64,000 nt of DNA from CAZAYP01 sp964489425 [NCBI: uncultured Verrucomicrobiota bacterium]. GTDB taxonomy: Bacteria; Verrucomicrobiota; Kiritimatiellia; RZYC01. The translations under genes were made by a program, and so were the position numbers. Each line of letters begins with the position of its first letter. Position 1 is the stretch's first letter. This document shows, piece by piece, positions 35,226 through 44,029 of the stretch. Location: contig CAZAYP010000019.1 in NCBI GenBank assembly GCA_964489425.1, positions 1-64,000 of the forward strand. Direction: 5' to 3'. Below the pieces are notes generated by a model. The model was not told the DNA's origin, did no database searches, and was given only the letters and a program-made list of their open reading frames with translations.

Positions 35226-36677
35226 CTACTCCAGCAGCAGCAATTCCCAGCCGCTGCTCCCGCTCGGCGGCCCGCCCAAGGTGCCGTCGGCGTTGATCCG
35301 CTGGATCTTGATGGCGTTGGTGCCGCCGTAGGTGCCTTCCCAGGCGATGATCGCGCCGCCGCTCTGATCGGCCACCAGGCGGGGGTCGGACCCGGTGCCC
35401 GCGCGTCCCACATGGACGCCATTGGGGGTCCATTGAACTTGCCCGTTGGCGTTGATTTTCTGGGCCACGATCCAGTCGTCCATCCGGTCTGAACGCCAGG
35501 CCACGATATAATGGTCATCCGAGGTTTTGACGATATGCTGGTGGTCGTCGTCATCGCCGAGGTAGCTGAGTTGCACCCCGCCCCAGGACCAGGTCGACTG
35601 GCCAAACGAGTTGATCCGCTGGACATAAACATCTGTATTGGCCTGGTAGGCGATCACCACGCAACCGGTGCCGTCGGCGACCAGGCAGGGCGCGAATTGC
35701 GGCGGGGCGCTGGTGGCCACGAGGATCCCCACGGACGACCACAAGCATTCGCCGTTGGTGGAGATGCGCTGGGCACAGATCCTGAACCCGGAACCGCGGT
35801 TTTCTTCCCAGGCGACAAACAGGTTCCGGCTGCTGTCGCGGGCAATCGCGGCGTTCCACTGCGGATTGGTGCTCAGGCAGACCTGGACCCCGTTGCTGGA
35901 CCAGGGCCAGGGCGCGCTGCCGTAGGCGTTAAGCTGCTGCACGAAGATCTGCGGGGTGCTCACCACGCCGTACCACACCCGGCGCGTCCACGCCAGGAAG
36001 GCCCCGCAATCGCCATTCGGCAGCAGCAGCAACGGGCTGTTCGCGGTATTGCTGGCCGCCGGCACGCCGTTCCAGGGCGGGCCCCAAGTGGCCGAGCCGT
36101 TGACGTCCACCCGCCGGGCGTACGGGCGCCAGTCGCCGTTGCGGTAGTCGGTCCAGGCCACGATCGCGCCCCCGGAGCCGTCGCTGACGATCTGGAGGCT
36201 GCTCATGCCGTTGGTCGTGTTGCCGGCGGTCACGCCATTGGTCGACCATGTGGCGGGGATCACCCCCGGCGTCGACACGCGCTGCACCCTGACTTGGTAG
36301 CCGTACATGTTGTTGTACCAACTGCGCCAGCCCACCAGGCAGTTGCCCACCGTGCTGGAACTCAGGACGACATCGTATTGCGAGGTGGCTTGGCCGGTAA
36401 CTTTGACGGCGCCCAGCGGCCAGACCAGTTCGCCCTGGGCATTGTACTGCTGGATTTGGGCGCGGTAATCCATCATGCCCAAGGTGCGCGCCTGCTTCCA
36501 GCACAGGAACGCGCCACCGCGGCCGTCCGCGCACAAGTCCACGCTGGCGTAGGTGTTGGTGGTGGAAGAGACCACCACGGTGTTGTTGCTGGGGTCGCGG
36601 CTCCAGCCCGCGCCGGCCCATTGAGCCGAGCAGCCCAGCAGCAGCGTTGCGAAACTCTTCACCGTTGCATGTCGCAT
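35226..36677 (-). CDS. Secreted propeller-like repeat protein, paralog 1
   Basis: A 483-residue exported protein (signal peptide FATLLLGCSAQWAGAGW) built of repeated units of about 50 residues with the pattern DGSGGAIVAWTDYRNGDW then YARRVDVNG and W-x-x-x-GV. These are sequential strands of a predicted beta-propeller; no catalytic residues are evident. It ends SGWELLLLE. I chose ATG 36677 because GGAGG lies five bases upstream; ATG 36689 overlaps that site. It is a tandem duplicate of the gene at 36730: the two share WSRDPSNNTV and SVDLCADGRGGAFL near the N-terminus, and 82 identical bases at their 3' ends. Confidence 0.8.
   Translation of the reverse strand: MRHATVKSFATLLLGCSAQWAGAGWSRDPSNNTVVVSSTTNTYASVDLCADGRGGAFLCWKQARTLGMMDYRAQIQQYNAQGELVWPLGAVKVTGQATSQYDVVLSSSTVGNCLVGWRSWYNNMYGYQVRVQRVSTPGVIPATWSTNGVTAGNTTNGMSSLQIVSDGSGGAIVAWTDYRNGDWRPYARRVDVNGSATWGPPWNGVPAASNTANSPLLLLPNGDCGAFLAWTRRVWYGVVSTPQIFVQQLNAYGSAPWPWSSNGVQVCLSTNPQWNAAIARDSSRNLFVAWEENRGSGFRICAQRISTNGECLWSSVGILVATSAPPQFAPCLVADGTGCVVIAYQANTDVYVQRINSFGQSTWSWGGVQLSYLGDDDDHQHIVKTSDDHYIVAWRSDRMDDWIVAQKINANGQVQWTPNGVHVGRAGTGSDPRLVADQSGGAIIAWEGTYGGTNAIKIQRINADGTLGGPPSGSSGWELLLLE
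35282..35363. repeat. 82-bp segment identical to 36786-36867
   Basis: This stretch near the 3' end of paralog 1 is base-for-base identical to the matching stretch of paralog 2, much above the identity of the rest of the genes. It encodes the segment around GTYGGTNAIKIQRINADG, including synonymous sites. Confidence 0.8.
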
Positions 36678-36729
36678 GGCAGCCTCCATCCGTTGTGTTG
36701 CGCATGAGTTATGTGCCGCACCCGCCGGA

Positions 36730-38166
36730 TCACTCCAGCAGCAGCAGCTCCCAGCCTGCGCTCCCTGCGGCCGAGCCGCCCAGGCTGCCGTCGGCGTTGA
36801 TCCGCTGGATCTTGATGGCGTTGGTGCCGCCGTAGGTGCCTTCCCAGGCGATGATCGCGCCGCCGCTTTTATCCGCTGTCACGCGGGGATCGGAGCCGGC
36901 ATCCGCGCGGCCCACGTTGATGCCGTTGGGGGTCCACTGAACTTGCCCGGCGGCGTTGATTTTCTGGGCCACGATCCAGTCATCGCCCCGATCCGAGCGC
37001 CAGACCACGATGTAATCGCCGGCCGAGGTGGCGACGATTTTCTGGTGGTCGTCGTAGTTTCCCAAGGCGCTGAGTTGCACGCCCCCCAGGCCCCAGGTCG
37101 GTTGGCCAAACGAGTTCATGCGTTGGATATACAAATCCGTATTGGCCTGGTAGGCGACGATCACGGTGCCGGTGCCGTCGGCCAGCAGGCAAGGGAAGGA
37201 TTGGGGGGGGGCACTGGTGGCCACGAGGACCCCCACGGAAGACCACAAGCATTCCCCGTTGGTGGTGATGCGCTGGGCATAGATGGCTGACCCGGATCCG
37301 CGGTTTTCGTCCCAGGCCACAAAAGCGTTGCGGGAGCTGTCGATCGCCATCGCGGCGTTCCCCTGGACGTTGGTGGTCCAGCCGACCTGCACGCCGTTGC
37401 TGGGCCACATGGTGGCGCCGTAGGCGTTGAGCTGCTGGGCAAAGATCTGATGCGTAAACGTGGATCCGTAGCGCGGGTATCGGGCCCAGGTAAGCAGCGC
37501 CCCACTATGGCCATTGGCGATCATTCTTGGCTCATAAACCGCGTTGGTGGAAAAAGGCATGCCGGACCACGGCGGTCCCCAGGCGATTGTGCCGTTGACA
37601 TCCACGCGCCGCGCGAATCCGCGCCAGTCGCCCATCCGCAGGTCGCACCAGCCTACGATGGCGCCGCCAGACCCGTCGCTGACCACCATCACGCTGGTCT
37701 TGTTGCTGAACGTGGCGTTGACATTGACGCCATTGGACGGCCAAAACGCGGGGATTTGCCCCGGGGACTGGATCCGCTGGACGTAGGCGTCGGACCCGAC
37801 GCTGCTGGGGACGATCCAGGCCACCAGGCAATTGTCAACAATGCTGGGGCTGAGGGCCACCTCGAGTTGCGACGAGGTCAACCCGGTGATCGGGAGCGCG
37901 CCCAGTGGCCACACCAGTTCGCCGTTGGCATTGATTTGCTGGACCTGGGCGCGGTAATACGTCAGGCCCGACGAGCGGGTTTGCTTCCAGGCCAGGAACG
38001 CGCCGCCGCGGCCGTCCGCGCACAAGTCCACGCTGGAGTAGGTGTTGGTCATGCTCTGCACGATCACCGTGTTGTTGCTGGGGTCGCGACTCCAGCCGGC
38101 ATGAAGGGCCGAGGTCGTCCCGGCCATGAGGATCGCCAGGATCAGGCTGTGGGTGGGTTGGTTCAT
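36730..38166 (-). CDS. Secreted propeller-like repeat protein, paralog 2
   Basis: A 478-residue exported protein with a signal peptide (SLILAILMAGTTSALHAGW) and the same repeat type as paralog 1: DGSGGAIVGWCDLRMGDW, then FARRVDVNG, NAFVAWDENRGSGSAIYAQR and YDDHQKIVATSAGDYIVVW. It ends AGWELLLLE. I chose ATG 38166, with AAAGGA eleven bases upstream; ATG 38178 in frame would sit directly on that site. It ends 52 bases before paralog 1 begins and follows the M14-like gene by 28 bases on the same strand. Confidence 0.8.
   Translation of the reverse strand: MNQPTHSLILAILMAGTTSALHAGWSRDPSNNTVIVQSMTNTYSSVDLCADGRGGAFLAWKQTRSSGLTYYRAQVQQINANGELVWPLGALPITGLTSSQLEVALSPSIVDNCLVAWIVPSSVGSDAYVQRIQSPGQIPAFWPSNGVNVNATFSNKTSVMVVSDGSGGAIVGWCDLRMGDWRGFARRVDVNGTIAWGPPWSGMPFSTNAVYEPRMIANGHSGALLTWARYPRYGSTFTHQIFAQQLNAYGATMWPSNGVQVGWTTNVQGNAAMAIDSSRNAFVAWDENRGSGSAIYAQRITTNGECLWSSVGVLVATSAPPQSFPCLLADGTGTVIVAYQANTDLYIQRMNSFGQPTWGLGGVQLSALGNYDDHQKIVATSAGDYIVVWRSDRGDDWIVAQKINAAGQVQWTPNGINVGRADAGSDPRVTADKSGGAIIAWEGTYGGTNAIKIQRINADGSLGGSAAGSAGWELLLLE
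36786..36867. repeat. 82-bp segment identical to 35282-35363
   Basis: Partner copy of the identical 3' segment shared by the two propeller-like paralogs; suggests recent duplication or gene conversion. Confidence 0.8.
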
Positions 38167-38194
38167 CTGTGAAATCATCCTTTCTTGTATGGTA

Positions 38195-39316
38195 TTACTT
38201 GCGTTTTTCCAACAGGGCTTCGGCCACGCGGCGGCCGGCTTCGCGGTACAGTTTGGGCGTCAGGGCCGTGGCCCCGGCCGTGGCAAACGGCACCGCCAGC
38301 GTGAGCGCGCACACGCCGGCCTTGCACGCCGCCCAGGTGGCAAAGTCGTCGTTGCTCGCCGGCGCCGGCCGCGGCCGCAGGAAGTCCTGGGCCGCGTAAT
38401 CCGGGCCCAGCTTGTGGCCGATCACATTGGCCCACTTGGTGGCCTGGCGTTGCAGTTCTTCAGGGGTGGCGGGGTCCGGCGCCACGGCATAGCAGCCGGC
38501 CTTTTCGGCCATCGGGGCGGCGATGATGTCCAGCGCCAATGCGGCCCGGCACCGCGTCTGCCAGAGTTCCACGTCCCGCTGCACGGCGCGGATCTCGGTG
38601 CGCGGCCACGCGTCGGCCCAGCCGCGGGCCAGGTCGGGCCATGACAGGGTGGCGGCCTCGGCCAGGCCATCGACATCGAGCAGGGGCACGGCCCACGTCA
38701 AAAACGGGTTGTATTTGGCCAGCGAGAGGTGCTTGAGCAGCCCATCGGCAAACCAGGCGGCGGGGGTGTCGCCGGCGCGCTCGCGCGCGAGGAGGTACAG
38801 CCCGGCGGCGTACCGGTTGCCGCTTTCGTAATCGTTGGCCAGGCGGACCAGGTCGCGGCTGGCGCGGCTCACGCCGATGACGTCCTGGCGCCAATACCCC
38901 TTGGATTTATCCAGGAGATCCTTGGTGTCCGGCGCGCCGTACGGGAAGCACAGCGCCACCTCCATGGACGTGGCCGGGGCGGGGATCAGCCAGGCGGCGA
39001 CGACCTGGCCGTCGGGCTTGCGCTCGAGCTTGCCGGCATGCATCCGGAACCACCACTGGTCCGCCGGCTTGTACACCGGCATCCAGGCCGCGGGCGACTC
39101 GCCCTGCTGGATCGCCTGGAAATGCTCCATAACCAGCTTGATCTTTTGATCCTTGCCCGCGGGCGGAGTCTCCGCGTTGATCCGGAAACAGAACCACAGC
39201 GGCCAAGGCGTGCCGCGCGGATCCGGGGTGAACGCAATTTCCGGCGTCTCGCCGGGCGTAACCGCGAGGCGGCAGGCGTTGCCGTGAGGGATTTGCGTGG
39301 TGACGGTGATGTTCAT
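38195..39316 (-). CDS. M14 carboxypeptidase-like protein lacking catalytic residues
   Basis: A 373-residue protein with no signal peptide, resembling cytosolic M14 metallocarboxypeptidases: an N-terminal beta domain (LWFCFRINAET), then VIGVSRASRDLVRL, LLARERAGDTPAAWFADGLL and WAVPLLDVDGLAEAA. In active enzymes the third segment reads AR-x-HPGE-TP; here the zinc His and Glu correspond to Arg180 and Asp183. The LDLH box reads LDII (Ile265), and the catalytic Glu before VP-(Y/F) is Ala341. All key positions therefore appear replaced. Its ATG overlaps the stop of the upstream hydrolase gene (39313-39316), so the pair is cotranscribed. The family assignment rests on my reading of motifs, not on an alignment. 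Confidence 0.55.
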   Translation of the reverse strand: MNITVTTQIPHGNACRLAVTPGETPEIAFTPDPRGTPWPLWFCFRINAETPPAGKDQKIKLVMEHFQAIQQGESPAAWMPVYKPADQWWFRMHAGKLERKPDGQVVAAWLIPAPATSMEVALCFPYGAPDTKDLLDKSKGYWRQDVIGVSRASRDLVRLANDYESGNRYAAGLYLLARERAGDTPAAWFADGLLKHLSLAKYNPFLTWAVPLLDVDGLAEAATLSWPDLARGWADAWPRTEIRAVQRDVELWQTRCRAALALDIIAAPMAEKAGCYAVAPDPATPEELQRQATKWANVIGHKLGPDYAAQDFLRPRPAPASNDDFATWAACKAGVCALTLAVPFATAGATALTPKLYREAGRRVAEALLEKRK

Positions 39317-40158
39317 GCAGCCTTCCTTTCTCCGCGGCGGGCGGACCACCAGCGCCAGGCCATGGCCGGCAGCGCCAAACGGGTTCCGCGCACCTGGACT
39401 ATCGCTCCGGGCGCCCCGAGGAACCCGCGCCAGGCCGCAGCCGGGTCTCCGTCCGCACCCTCCATGGGGACCAGCAGGCCATACGATCCGGGCAACCGCT
39501 CCTCGCCTGCGCGCGGCAGCGGATCGCTGCCGGCCAGGATCTTGCAGCCCCTGGCGCGGGCCAGGCCGAAGAGGCGCGGCTCCGGCCAGCCGCGCGGCCG
39601 GCTGATGGAGTCGCACAGGGCCAGGCGGTTGCCGGTGGCGGCTTCCAACAGGCCCCGCAGGATCTGGCCCCGCAGGCCCACCCATTTGCCCGGCGCCCAG
39701 CCGATCACCGGCAGGCCGCCCGCGGTGTGCACACGGTCCAGCACCTCGCGGATGGTCAGGCCGTCGGGAATATCCAGGTCGTACCCCGGCGTGAGCACTT
39801 CGAGCCGCTCGCGCGTGTTCACTTGGCGGCCCGGGAACAAATCCAGCGGCTCCGCGTTGGGCAGCGCGATCCGCACGGCCGCCCCCGCGGCCAGGGGGGT
39901 GGCCGTGAGGCCGGCGGGCAGGCGGAGCCGGCCCGCGGCCAGGTCCCGGAACCAGGTTTGGCCGGCGCGCTCCGCCAGGCCCAGCCCCAACGCCGCGGGC
40001 CGGGACCCATCCGCGGCCGGCGCCCAGTGATGGAAGTTGGCCAGCGCGGCGACAAAATAGCGGGCAAGATCGTATCCCTCGTATAAGTGCACATGCGCGT
40101 CGATGGCCAGCCACCCGCAAGGCGGGGCGTTTCCTGATTCCTTTTTATTTTCGCCCAT
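39313..40158 (-). CDS. Putative metal-dependent hydrolase (amidohydrolase/PHP-like)
   Basis: A 281-residue protein beginning with a hydrolase-type metal motif AIDAHVHLYEGYD (HxH at about residues 24-26), then FHHW, and near the C-terminus GCKILAGSDPLPRAGEE, which resembles the last metal-ligand Asp strand of TIM-barrel hydrolases. In between are VIGWAPGKWVG and NRLALCDSISRP. I start at ATG 40158 (MGENKKESGN); the longer frame upstream would run into the divergent glycosyltransferase. No strong ribosome binding site is visible. It overlaps the M14-like gene by four bases. Substrate unknown. Confidence 0.6.
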   Translation of the reverse strand: MGENKKESGNAPPCGWLAIDAHVHLYEGYDLARYFVAALANFHHWAPAADGSRPAALGLGLAERAGQTWFRDLAAGRLRLPAGLTATPLAAGAAVRIALPNAEPLDLFPGRQVNTRERLEVLTPGYDLDIPDGLTIREVLDRVHTAGGLPVIGWAPGKWVGLRGQILRGLLEAATGNRLALCDSISRPRGWPEPRLFGLARARGCKILAGSDPLPRAGEERLPGSYGLLVPMEGADGDPAAAWRGFLGAPGAIVQVRGTRLALPAMAWRWWSARRGERKAA

Positions 40159-40228
40159 CGTACTATGACCGTGTTCGTTGCCTGCCAGTGTAAGGCATCC
40201 GGCGGGCCGTGGGAATGCTAAAACAACG

Positions 40229-41407
40229 ATGAAAATATTGATGCTGGCGCCCCAGCCGTTTTTCGAGGAGCGCGGCACGCCGATCGCGGTGCGCTGGGCG
40301 GCGGAGACCCTGGCGGCGGGCGGACACGCGGTGGACCTGCTCACGTTCCACTGCGGTGCCGACGTGGCCATTCCCGGCGTGCGCCACCTCCGCGCGTGGG
40401 GCCCGCGGCGGTGGACCACGCTGCCCATTTCGTTCTCGCTGCGCAAGCTGGCCTGCGACGTGTTCCTGGCCTGGCGCGCAGGAGGCCTGGCGCGGCGCGG
40501 CGGCTATGATGTCATCCACGCCGTGGAGGAGGCGGTGTTCCCGGCCCTGTGGCTGCGGCGGCGGGCCCGCGCCCGGCTGGTGTATGACATGGACTCGTCC
40601 ATGGCCGAGCAGTTGCAGGAAAAATGGGCATGGCTGCGGCCGGCCGGCGTGTTGCTGGAGTGGTTTGAACGCCGCGCCTGCCGCGGGGCGGACCTGGTCC
40701 TGCCGGTCTGCGAGCGCCTGGCGGTCAAGGCGCGGCGGTTGGCGCCGGGCGCATGCGTCACCGTGCTGGCGGACATGGCCATGGAGGACACGCCCGGCCC
40801 CGCGCCGGCGGAAGACCTGCGGTCGATGCTGGGCGCGCGCGGTTTGCTGGCGCTGTATGTTGGCAACCTGGAGCATTACCAGGGCATCGACCTGCTGCTG
40901 GAGGCGTTGCGCCAGGTGCCGCCGGACACGGGGCTGACCCTGGCGATCATCGGCGGCCGGCCGGCGGACATGGCCGCATGCCAGGCCCGGGCCGACGCCC
41001 TGGGGCTGGCCGACCGCGTGCGGTTTCTCGGCCCGCGGCCCGTGGGGCATCTGCAGCATTACCTGCGCCAGGCCGATGTGCTGGTGTCCCCGCGCCGCAA
41101 GGGGCTCAATACGCCCATGAAAATCTATTCGTACCTGCTGGCCGGCCGGGCCATCCTCGCCACGCGGATTCCTTCCCATGAACAGGTGCTGGACGACACC
41201 TGCGCGTGCTTGTGTGCGCCGGACCCCGCGGCCCTGGCGGCGGGCTTTAAACAGTTGTTGCAAGATCCGGACCGGCGGCTACTATGGGGCCGTAACGCGG
41301 CGGCCCGCGCCCGGCTGAAGCATGGCCGGTCGGCATACCGGGAGACCCTGTTGGGGGCCTATGCCGGCTTGCGCCGGGCGGCCTGTGGGAACCATGAACC
41401 AGCTTGA
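40229..41407 (+). CDS. Glycosyltransferase family 4 (GT-B)
   Basis: A 392-residue cytoplasmic GT-B glycosyltransferase. The N-terminus is MKILMLAPQPFFEERGTPIA, with a Gly-rich acceptor-side loop. The C-terminal half has LLALYVGNLEHYQGIDLLLE, ALGLADRVRFLGPRP and the nucleotide-sugar binding run KGLNTPMKIYSYLLAGRAIL. I start at ATG 40229; the frame reaches back to 40178 but the extra residues are not family-like. Likely role: exopolysaccharide, LPS or glycoprotein synthesis. Its 3' end overlaps the GGDEF gene by 14 bases, heading a four-gene operon. Confidence 0.88.
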   Translation: MKILMLAPQPFFEERGTPIAVRWAAETLAAGGHAVDLLTFHCGADVAIPGVRHLRAWGPRRWTTLPISFSLRKLACDVFLAWRAGGLARRGGYDVIHAVEEAVFPALWLRRRARARLVYDMDSSMAEQLQEKWAWLRPAGVLLEWFERRACRGADLVLPVCERLAVKARRLAPGACVTVLADMAMEDTPGPAPAEDLRSMLGARGLLALYVGNLEHYQGIDLLLEALRQVPPDTGLTLAIIGGRPADMAACQARADALGLADRVRFLGPRPVGHLQHYLRQADVLVSPRRKGLNTPMKIYSYLLAGRAILATRIPSHEQVLDDTCACLCAPDPAALAAGFKQLLQDPDRRLLWGRNAAARARLKHGRSAYRETLLGAYAGLRRAACGNHEPA

Positions 41408-42350
41408 GCACAACGATCCGGCGCCCGCCTCCCCCTGGGAGGCGCGGTTCCATGCGGTCTTCGATAACTCGCCGGACGTGCTGATGATCCTCGACAGCGA
41501 GACGCGCGAGATCATGGCCGTCAACCAGACCGTCACGCGCCTGCTGGGGTACCCGGTGGCCGACCTGTTGCACCAGCCCTACACCCGGGTGCTGGCCGAA
41601 GACACCGACAAGATGTCCGAAATCGCCGGGTGGATCATGGATGACGACCGGATCCGCCGCCAGAACATCCTGCGCGCCAAGGGTGGCGTGTGCGTGATGG
41701 ACATGAGCGTGACCCCCATCGAGTACGACGGCCGGGACGCCCTGCTCATGTCGCTGCGCGATGTGACCGAGCGCAGCGCCCTGGAACAGCAGTTGCAGGA
41801 ACTGGCCCAGATTGACAGCCTCACCGGCGCCTTCAACCGGCGCTACTTCATGATCCTCCTCGACCGGCAGTTCGCCGTGCACAAGCGCTATCGCCGGCCC
41901 CTGTCCGTGGCGACGCTGGACCTCGACCATTTCAAAGAAGTCAACGACACGTTCGGCCACCAGGTCGGCGACGAGGTCCTGCGCCAGGTGGCCCGCACCT
42001 GCCGCGAATACCTGCGGGAGGCCGACATCTTCGGCCGGGTGGGCGGCGAGGAGTTCGGCTTGCTCCTGCCCGAAACCGATTGCTGGGGCGCCGTGACCAT
42101 TTCGGATCGCTTGCGGCGAATCGTGAGCGAGCTGCGCATTCCGGCCGGGGACCAGTTTGTGGCGCCCGCGGTCAGCATCGGGGTCGCCGAGTGCACCTCC
42201 ACGGTGGATACCCCCGCCACGCTCTGGAAGTGGGCCGACCTGGGCCTGTACGAGGCCAAGCGGCGCGGCCGTAACCAGGTGCAGCTCTATGGCCTGCCGG
42301 AAGGCGTGACCGCGCCGACCCCGCCCGCTGCGCAAGGCGGCCCGGGATGA
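41394..42350 (+). CDS. PAS-GGDEF diguanylate cyclase
   Basis: A 318-residue soluble protein that makes cyclic di-GMP. A PAS domain (FDNSPDVLMILDSETREIMA) at about 20-125 is followed by a GGDEF domain with active-site GGEEF at 217-221 and an intact allosteric inhibition site RxxD (Arg208-Asp211) five residues earlier. DSLTGAFNRRYF and DLDHFKEVNDTFGH are present. Both features indicate an active, product-inhibited cyclase. It overlaps the glycosyltransferase before it and the glpD-like gene after it (ATGA at 42347), so c-di-GMP synthesis is made with a sugar transferase. Confidence 0.92.
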   Translation: MNQLEHNDPAPASPWEARFHAVFDNSPDVLMILDSETREIMAVNQTVTRLLGYPVADLLHQPYTRVLAEDTDKMSEIAGWIMDDDRIRRQNILRAKGGVCVMDMSVTPIEYDGRDALLMSLRDVTERSALEQQLQELAQIDSLTGAFNRRYFMILLDRQFAVHKRYRRPLSVATLDLDHFKEVNDTFGHQVGDEVLRQVARTCREYLREADIFGRVGGEEFGLLLPETDCWGAVTISDRLRRIVSELRIPAGDQFVAPAVSIGVAECTSTVDTPATLWKWADLGLYEAKRRGRNQVQLYGLPEGVTAPTPPAAQGGPG

Positions 42351-44029
42351 GCACCCGCCTCCGCGAGATGGAATCGGCGCCGCTGGACATGATTGTCGTG
42401 GGCGGCGGGATCTACGGCGCGACCTTGGCGTGGGCGGCCACGCGCCGCGGCTGGCGCGTGGCGCTGGTGGAAAAAGCGGATTTCGGCGGCGGGGCCTCGG
42501 CCAACAGCCTGAAGATCCTGCACGGCGGGTTGCGTTACCTGCAGCAACTGGACCTGCCGCGCATGCGCGAGTCGATCCGCGCGCGCCGCCGGGGAATGGC
42601 CCTGCAGCCGCACCTGGCCCGGCCCGCGCCCTTCCTGCTCCCCACGGGGGGGCTGGGCCTGCGCCATCCCGCCGTGCTGTGGGCCGCCTTGAAGATGAAC
42701 GACACCATCAGCTGGGACCGCAACTTCGAGGTTCCGCCCGGGGGCCGCATTCCTGCCGGCCGGATCCTGTCGGCGTGCGCCGTGCGCGACCTGGGCCTGG
42801 ACTGGCAGGGCCTGGGCACCGGTGCCGCCTTGTGGTACGACGGCATGGTGGCCAACACCGAACGGTTCACCCTGCATTTCCTGCTCTCGGCCGCGGAAGG
42901 CGGGGCCATGGTGGCCAACTACGTGGCCGCGGTAAAAATCATGACCCACGCGGGCGAGGTGGTCGGGCTGCGCGTGCGCCATGCCATGACCGGCGCCGAA
43001 GGCGAGTTGCGCGCCCCGCTGGTGGTCAATACGGCCGGCGCCTGGCTGGACCAGGTGGCGGTGGATCACCCCATGCCCGCACCGCCGGATCGCGCCTGGG
43101 TGCGCGCCTTCAACGTGGTGATCACGCGCCGGCTGTTCGGCGAGTACGGCGTGGGCCTCGAGGCCGTGACCGAGTTCAAGGATGAACAGGCGGTGGTCCG
43201 CCGCGGCAAGCGCAACTATTTCATTGGGCCCTGGCGCGCGGGCAGCCTGCTGGGGACGATCTACAAGCCCTACGCCGCCGCCCCGGACCAGGCCGCGCTG
43301 GATCCCGCCGAGATCCAGGACTTCCTGGACGACATCAACCGCATCTATCCGCCGGCCCAGGTGACCATGGCCGAGGTGGCCTTTGCGCATGTCGGCATTC
43401 TCCCGGCGGCCGGCCCGCGCGGCGTCCGCGCCGTGGACCCGGCCAAGGACACCGCGATTTACGATTACGAGAAGATCGCCGGCCTCAAGGGCTACCTGGC
43501 GGTCAAGAGCGTCAAGTACACCACGGCCATCGAGGTCGCCGAGCGCCTCGTGCGCCAGGCCGCGCGCCGGATCAACAAGCCGGTGACGCCCGACCTGCCG
43601 GAACAGGTGTATGGCGGCGAACACCCCATGCGCGGCGAGGATGTTGGCGACTACTGCCGCGAGCAGGGCCTGCTCCTGGCGCCTGATATCCGCGCCGGCC
43701 TGTCCCAGCAGTACGGGTGCCGCTTCGACGAGGTGCTGGCCGCCGGGTCCCGCCAGGGCGGCTGGCTGGAGCGCATCGCTCCCGGCTGCCCGGTGATCAA
43801 GGCGGAGATCCTGCATGCGGTTCACAAGGAATATGCCTGCCGGTTGGCCGACGTCATCCTGCGGCGCACCGAACTCGGGTCGGCCGGGTACCCGGGCGAC
43901 CTGGTGCTGAAAACCTGTGCCGGGCTCATGGCCGTGGCGCTCAAGTGGTCTCCCGAGCGCCAGGCTGAGGAGGTGCGCGCCGTGCAGGACCACTACCGCC
44001 GCCTGGGCGTGGGGCACACCCTGCCATGA
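42347..44029 (+). CDS. glpD: FAD-dependent glycerol-3-phosphate dehydrogenase
   Basis: A 560-residue flavoprotein oxidising glycerol-3-phosphate to dihydroxyacetone phosphate at the membrane, feeding the quinone pool. The FAD-binding Rossmann motif VVGGGIYGATLAW is at about 17-29, followed by ASANSLKILHGGLRYLQQLD, the typical GlpA/GlpD substrate-site box, and TEFKDEQAVVRRGKRNYFIG. The C-terminal GlpA/GlpD helical domain has ARLSQ-like sequence (IRAGLSQQYG). Length agrees with GlpD. It overlaps both neighbours by four bases. Lipid or glycerol metabolism linked to the operon's other genes is inferred from position only. Confidence 0.88.
   Translation: MSTRLREMESAPLDMIVVGGGIYGATLAWAATRRGWRVALVEKADFGGGASANSLKILHGGLRYLQQLDLPRMRESIRARRRGMALQPHLARPAPFLLPTGGLGLRHPAVLWAALKMNDTISWDRNFEVPPGGRIPAGRILSACAVRDLGLDWQGLGTGAALWYDGMVANTERFTLHFLLSAAEGGAMVANYVAAVKIMTHAGEVVGLRVRHAMTGAEGELRAPLVVNTAGAWLDQVAVDHPMPAPPDRAWVRAFNVVITRRLFGEYGVGLEAVTEFKDEQAVVRRGKRNYFIGPWRAGSLLGTIYKPYAAAPDQAALDPAEIQDFLDDINRIYPPAQVTMAEVAFAHVGILPAAGPRGVRAVDPAKDTAIYDYEKIAGLKGYLAVKSVKYTTAIEVAERLVRQAARRINKPVTPDLPEQVYGGEHPMRGEDVGDYCREQGLLLAPDIRAGLSQQYGCRFDEVLAAGSRQGGWLERIAPGCPVIKAEILHAVHKEYACRLADVILRRTELGSAGYPGDLVLKTCAGLMAVALKWSPERQAEEVRAVQDHYRRLGVGHTLP

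Noticed and set aside
38195-40120. A single 641-codon gene covering the M14-like and hydrolase region
   Set aside because: The upstream part of that frame is Arg/Pro-rich with no domain, while another frame there encodes the HxH hydrolase ending in a four-base overlap with ATG 39316.
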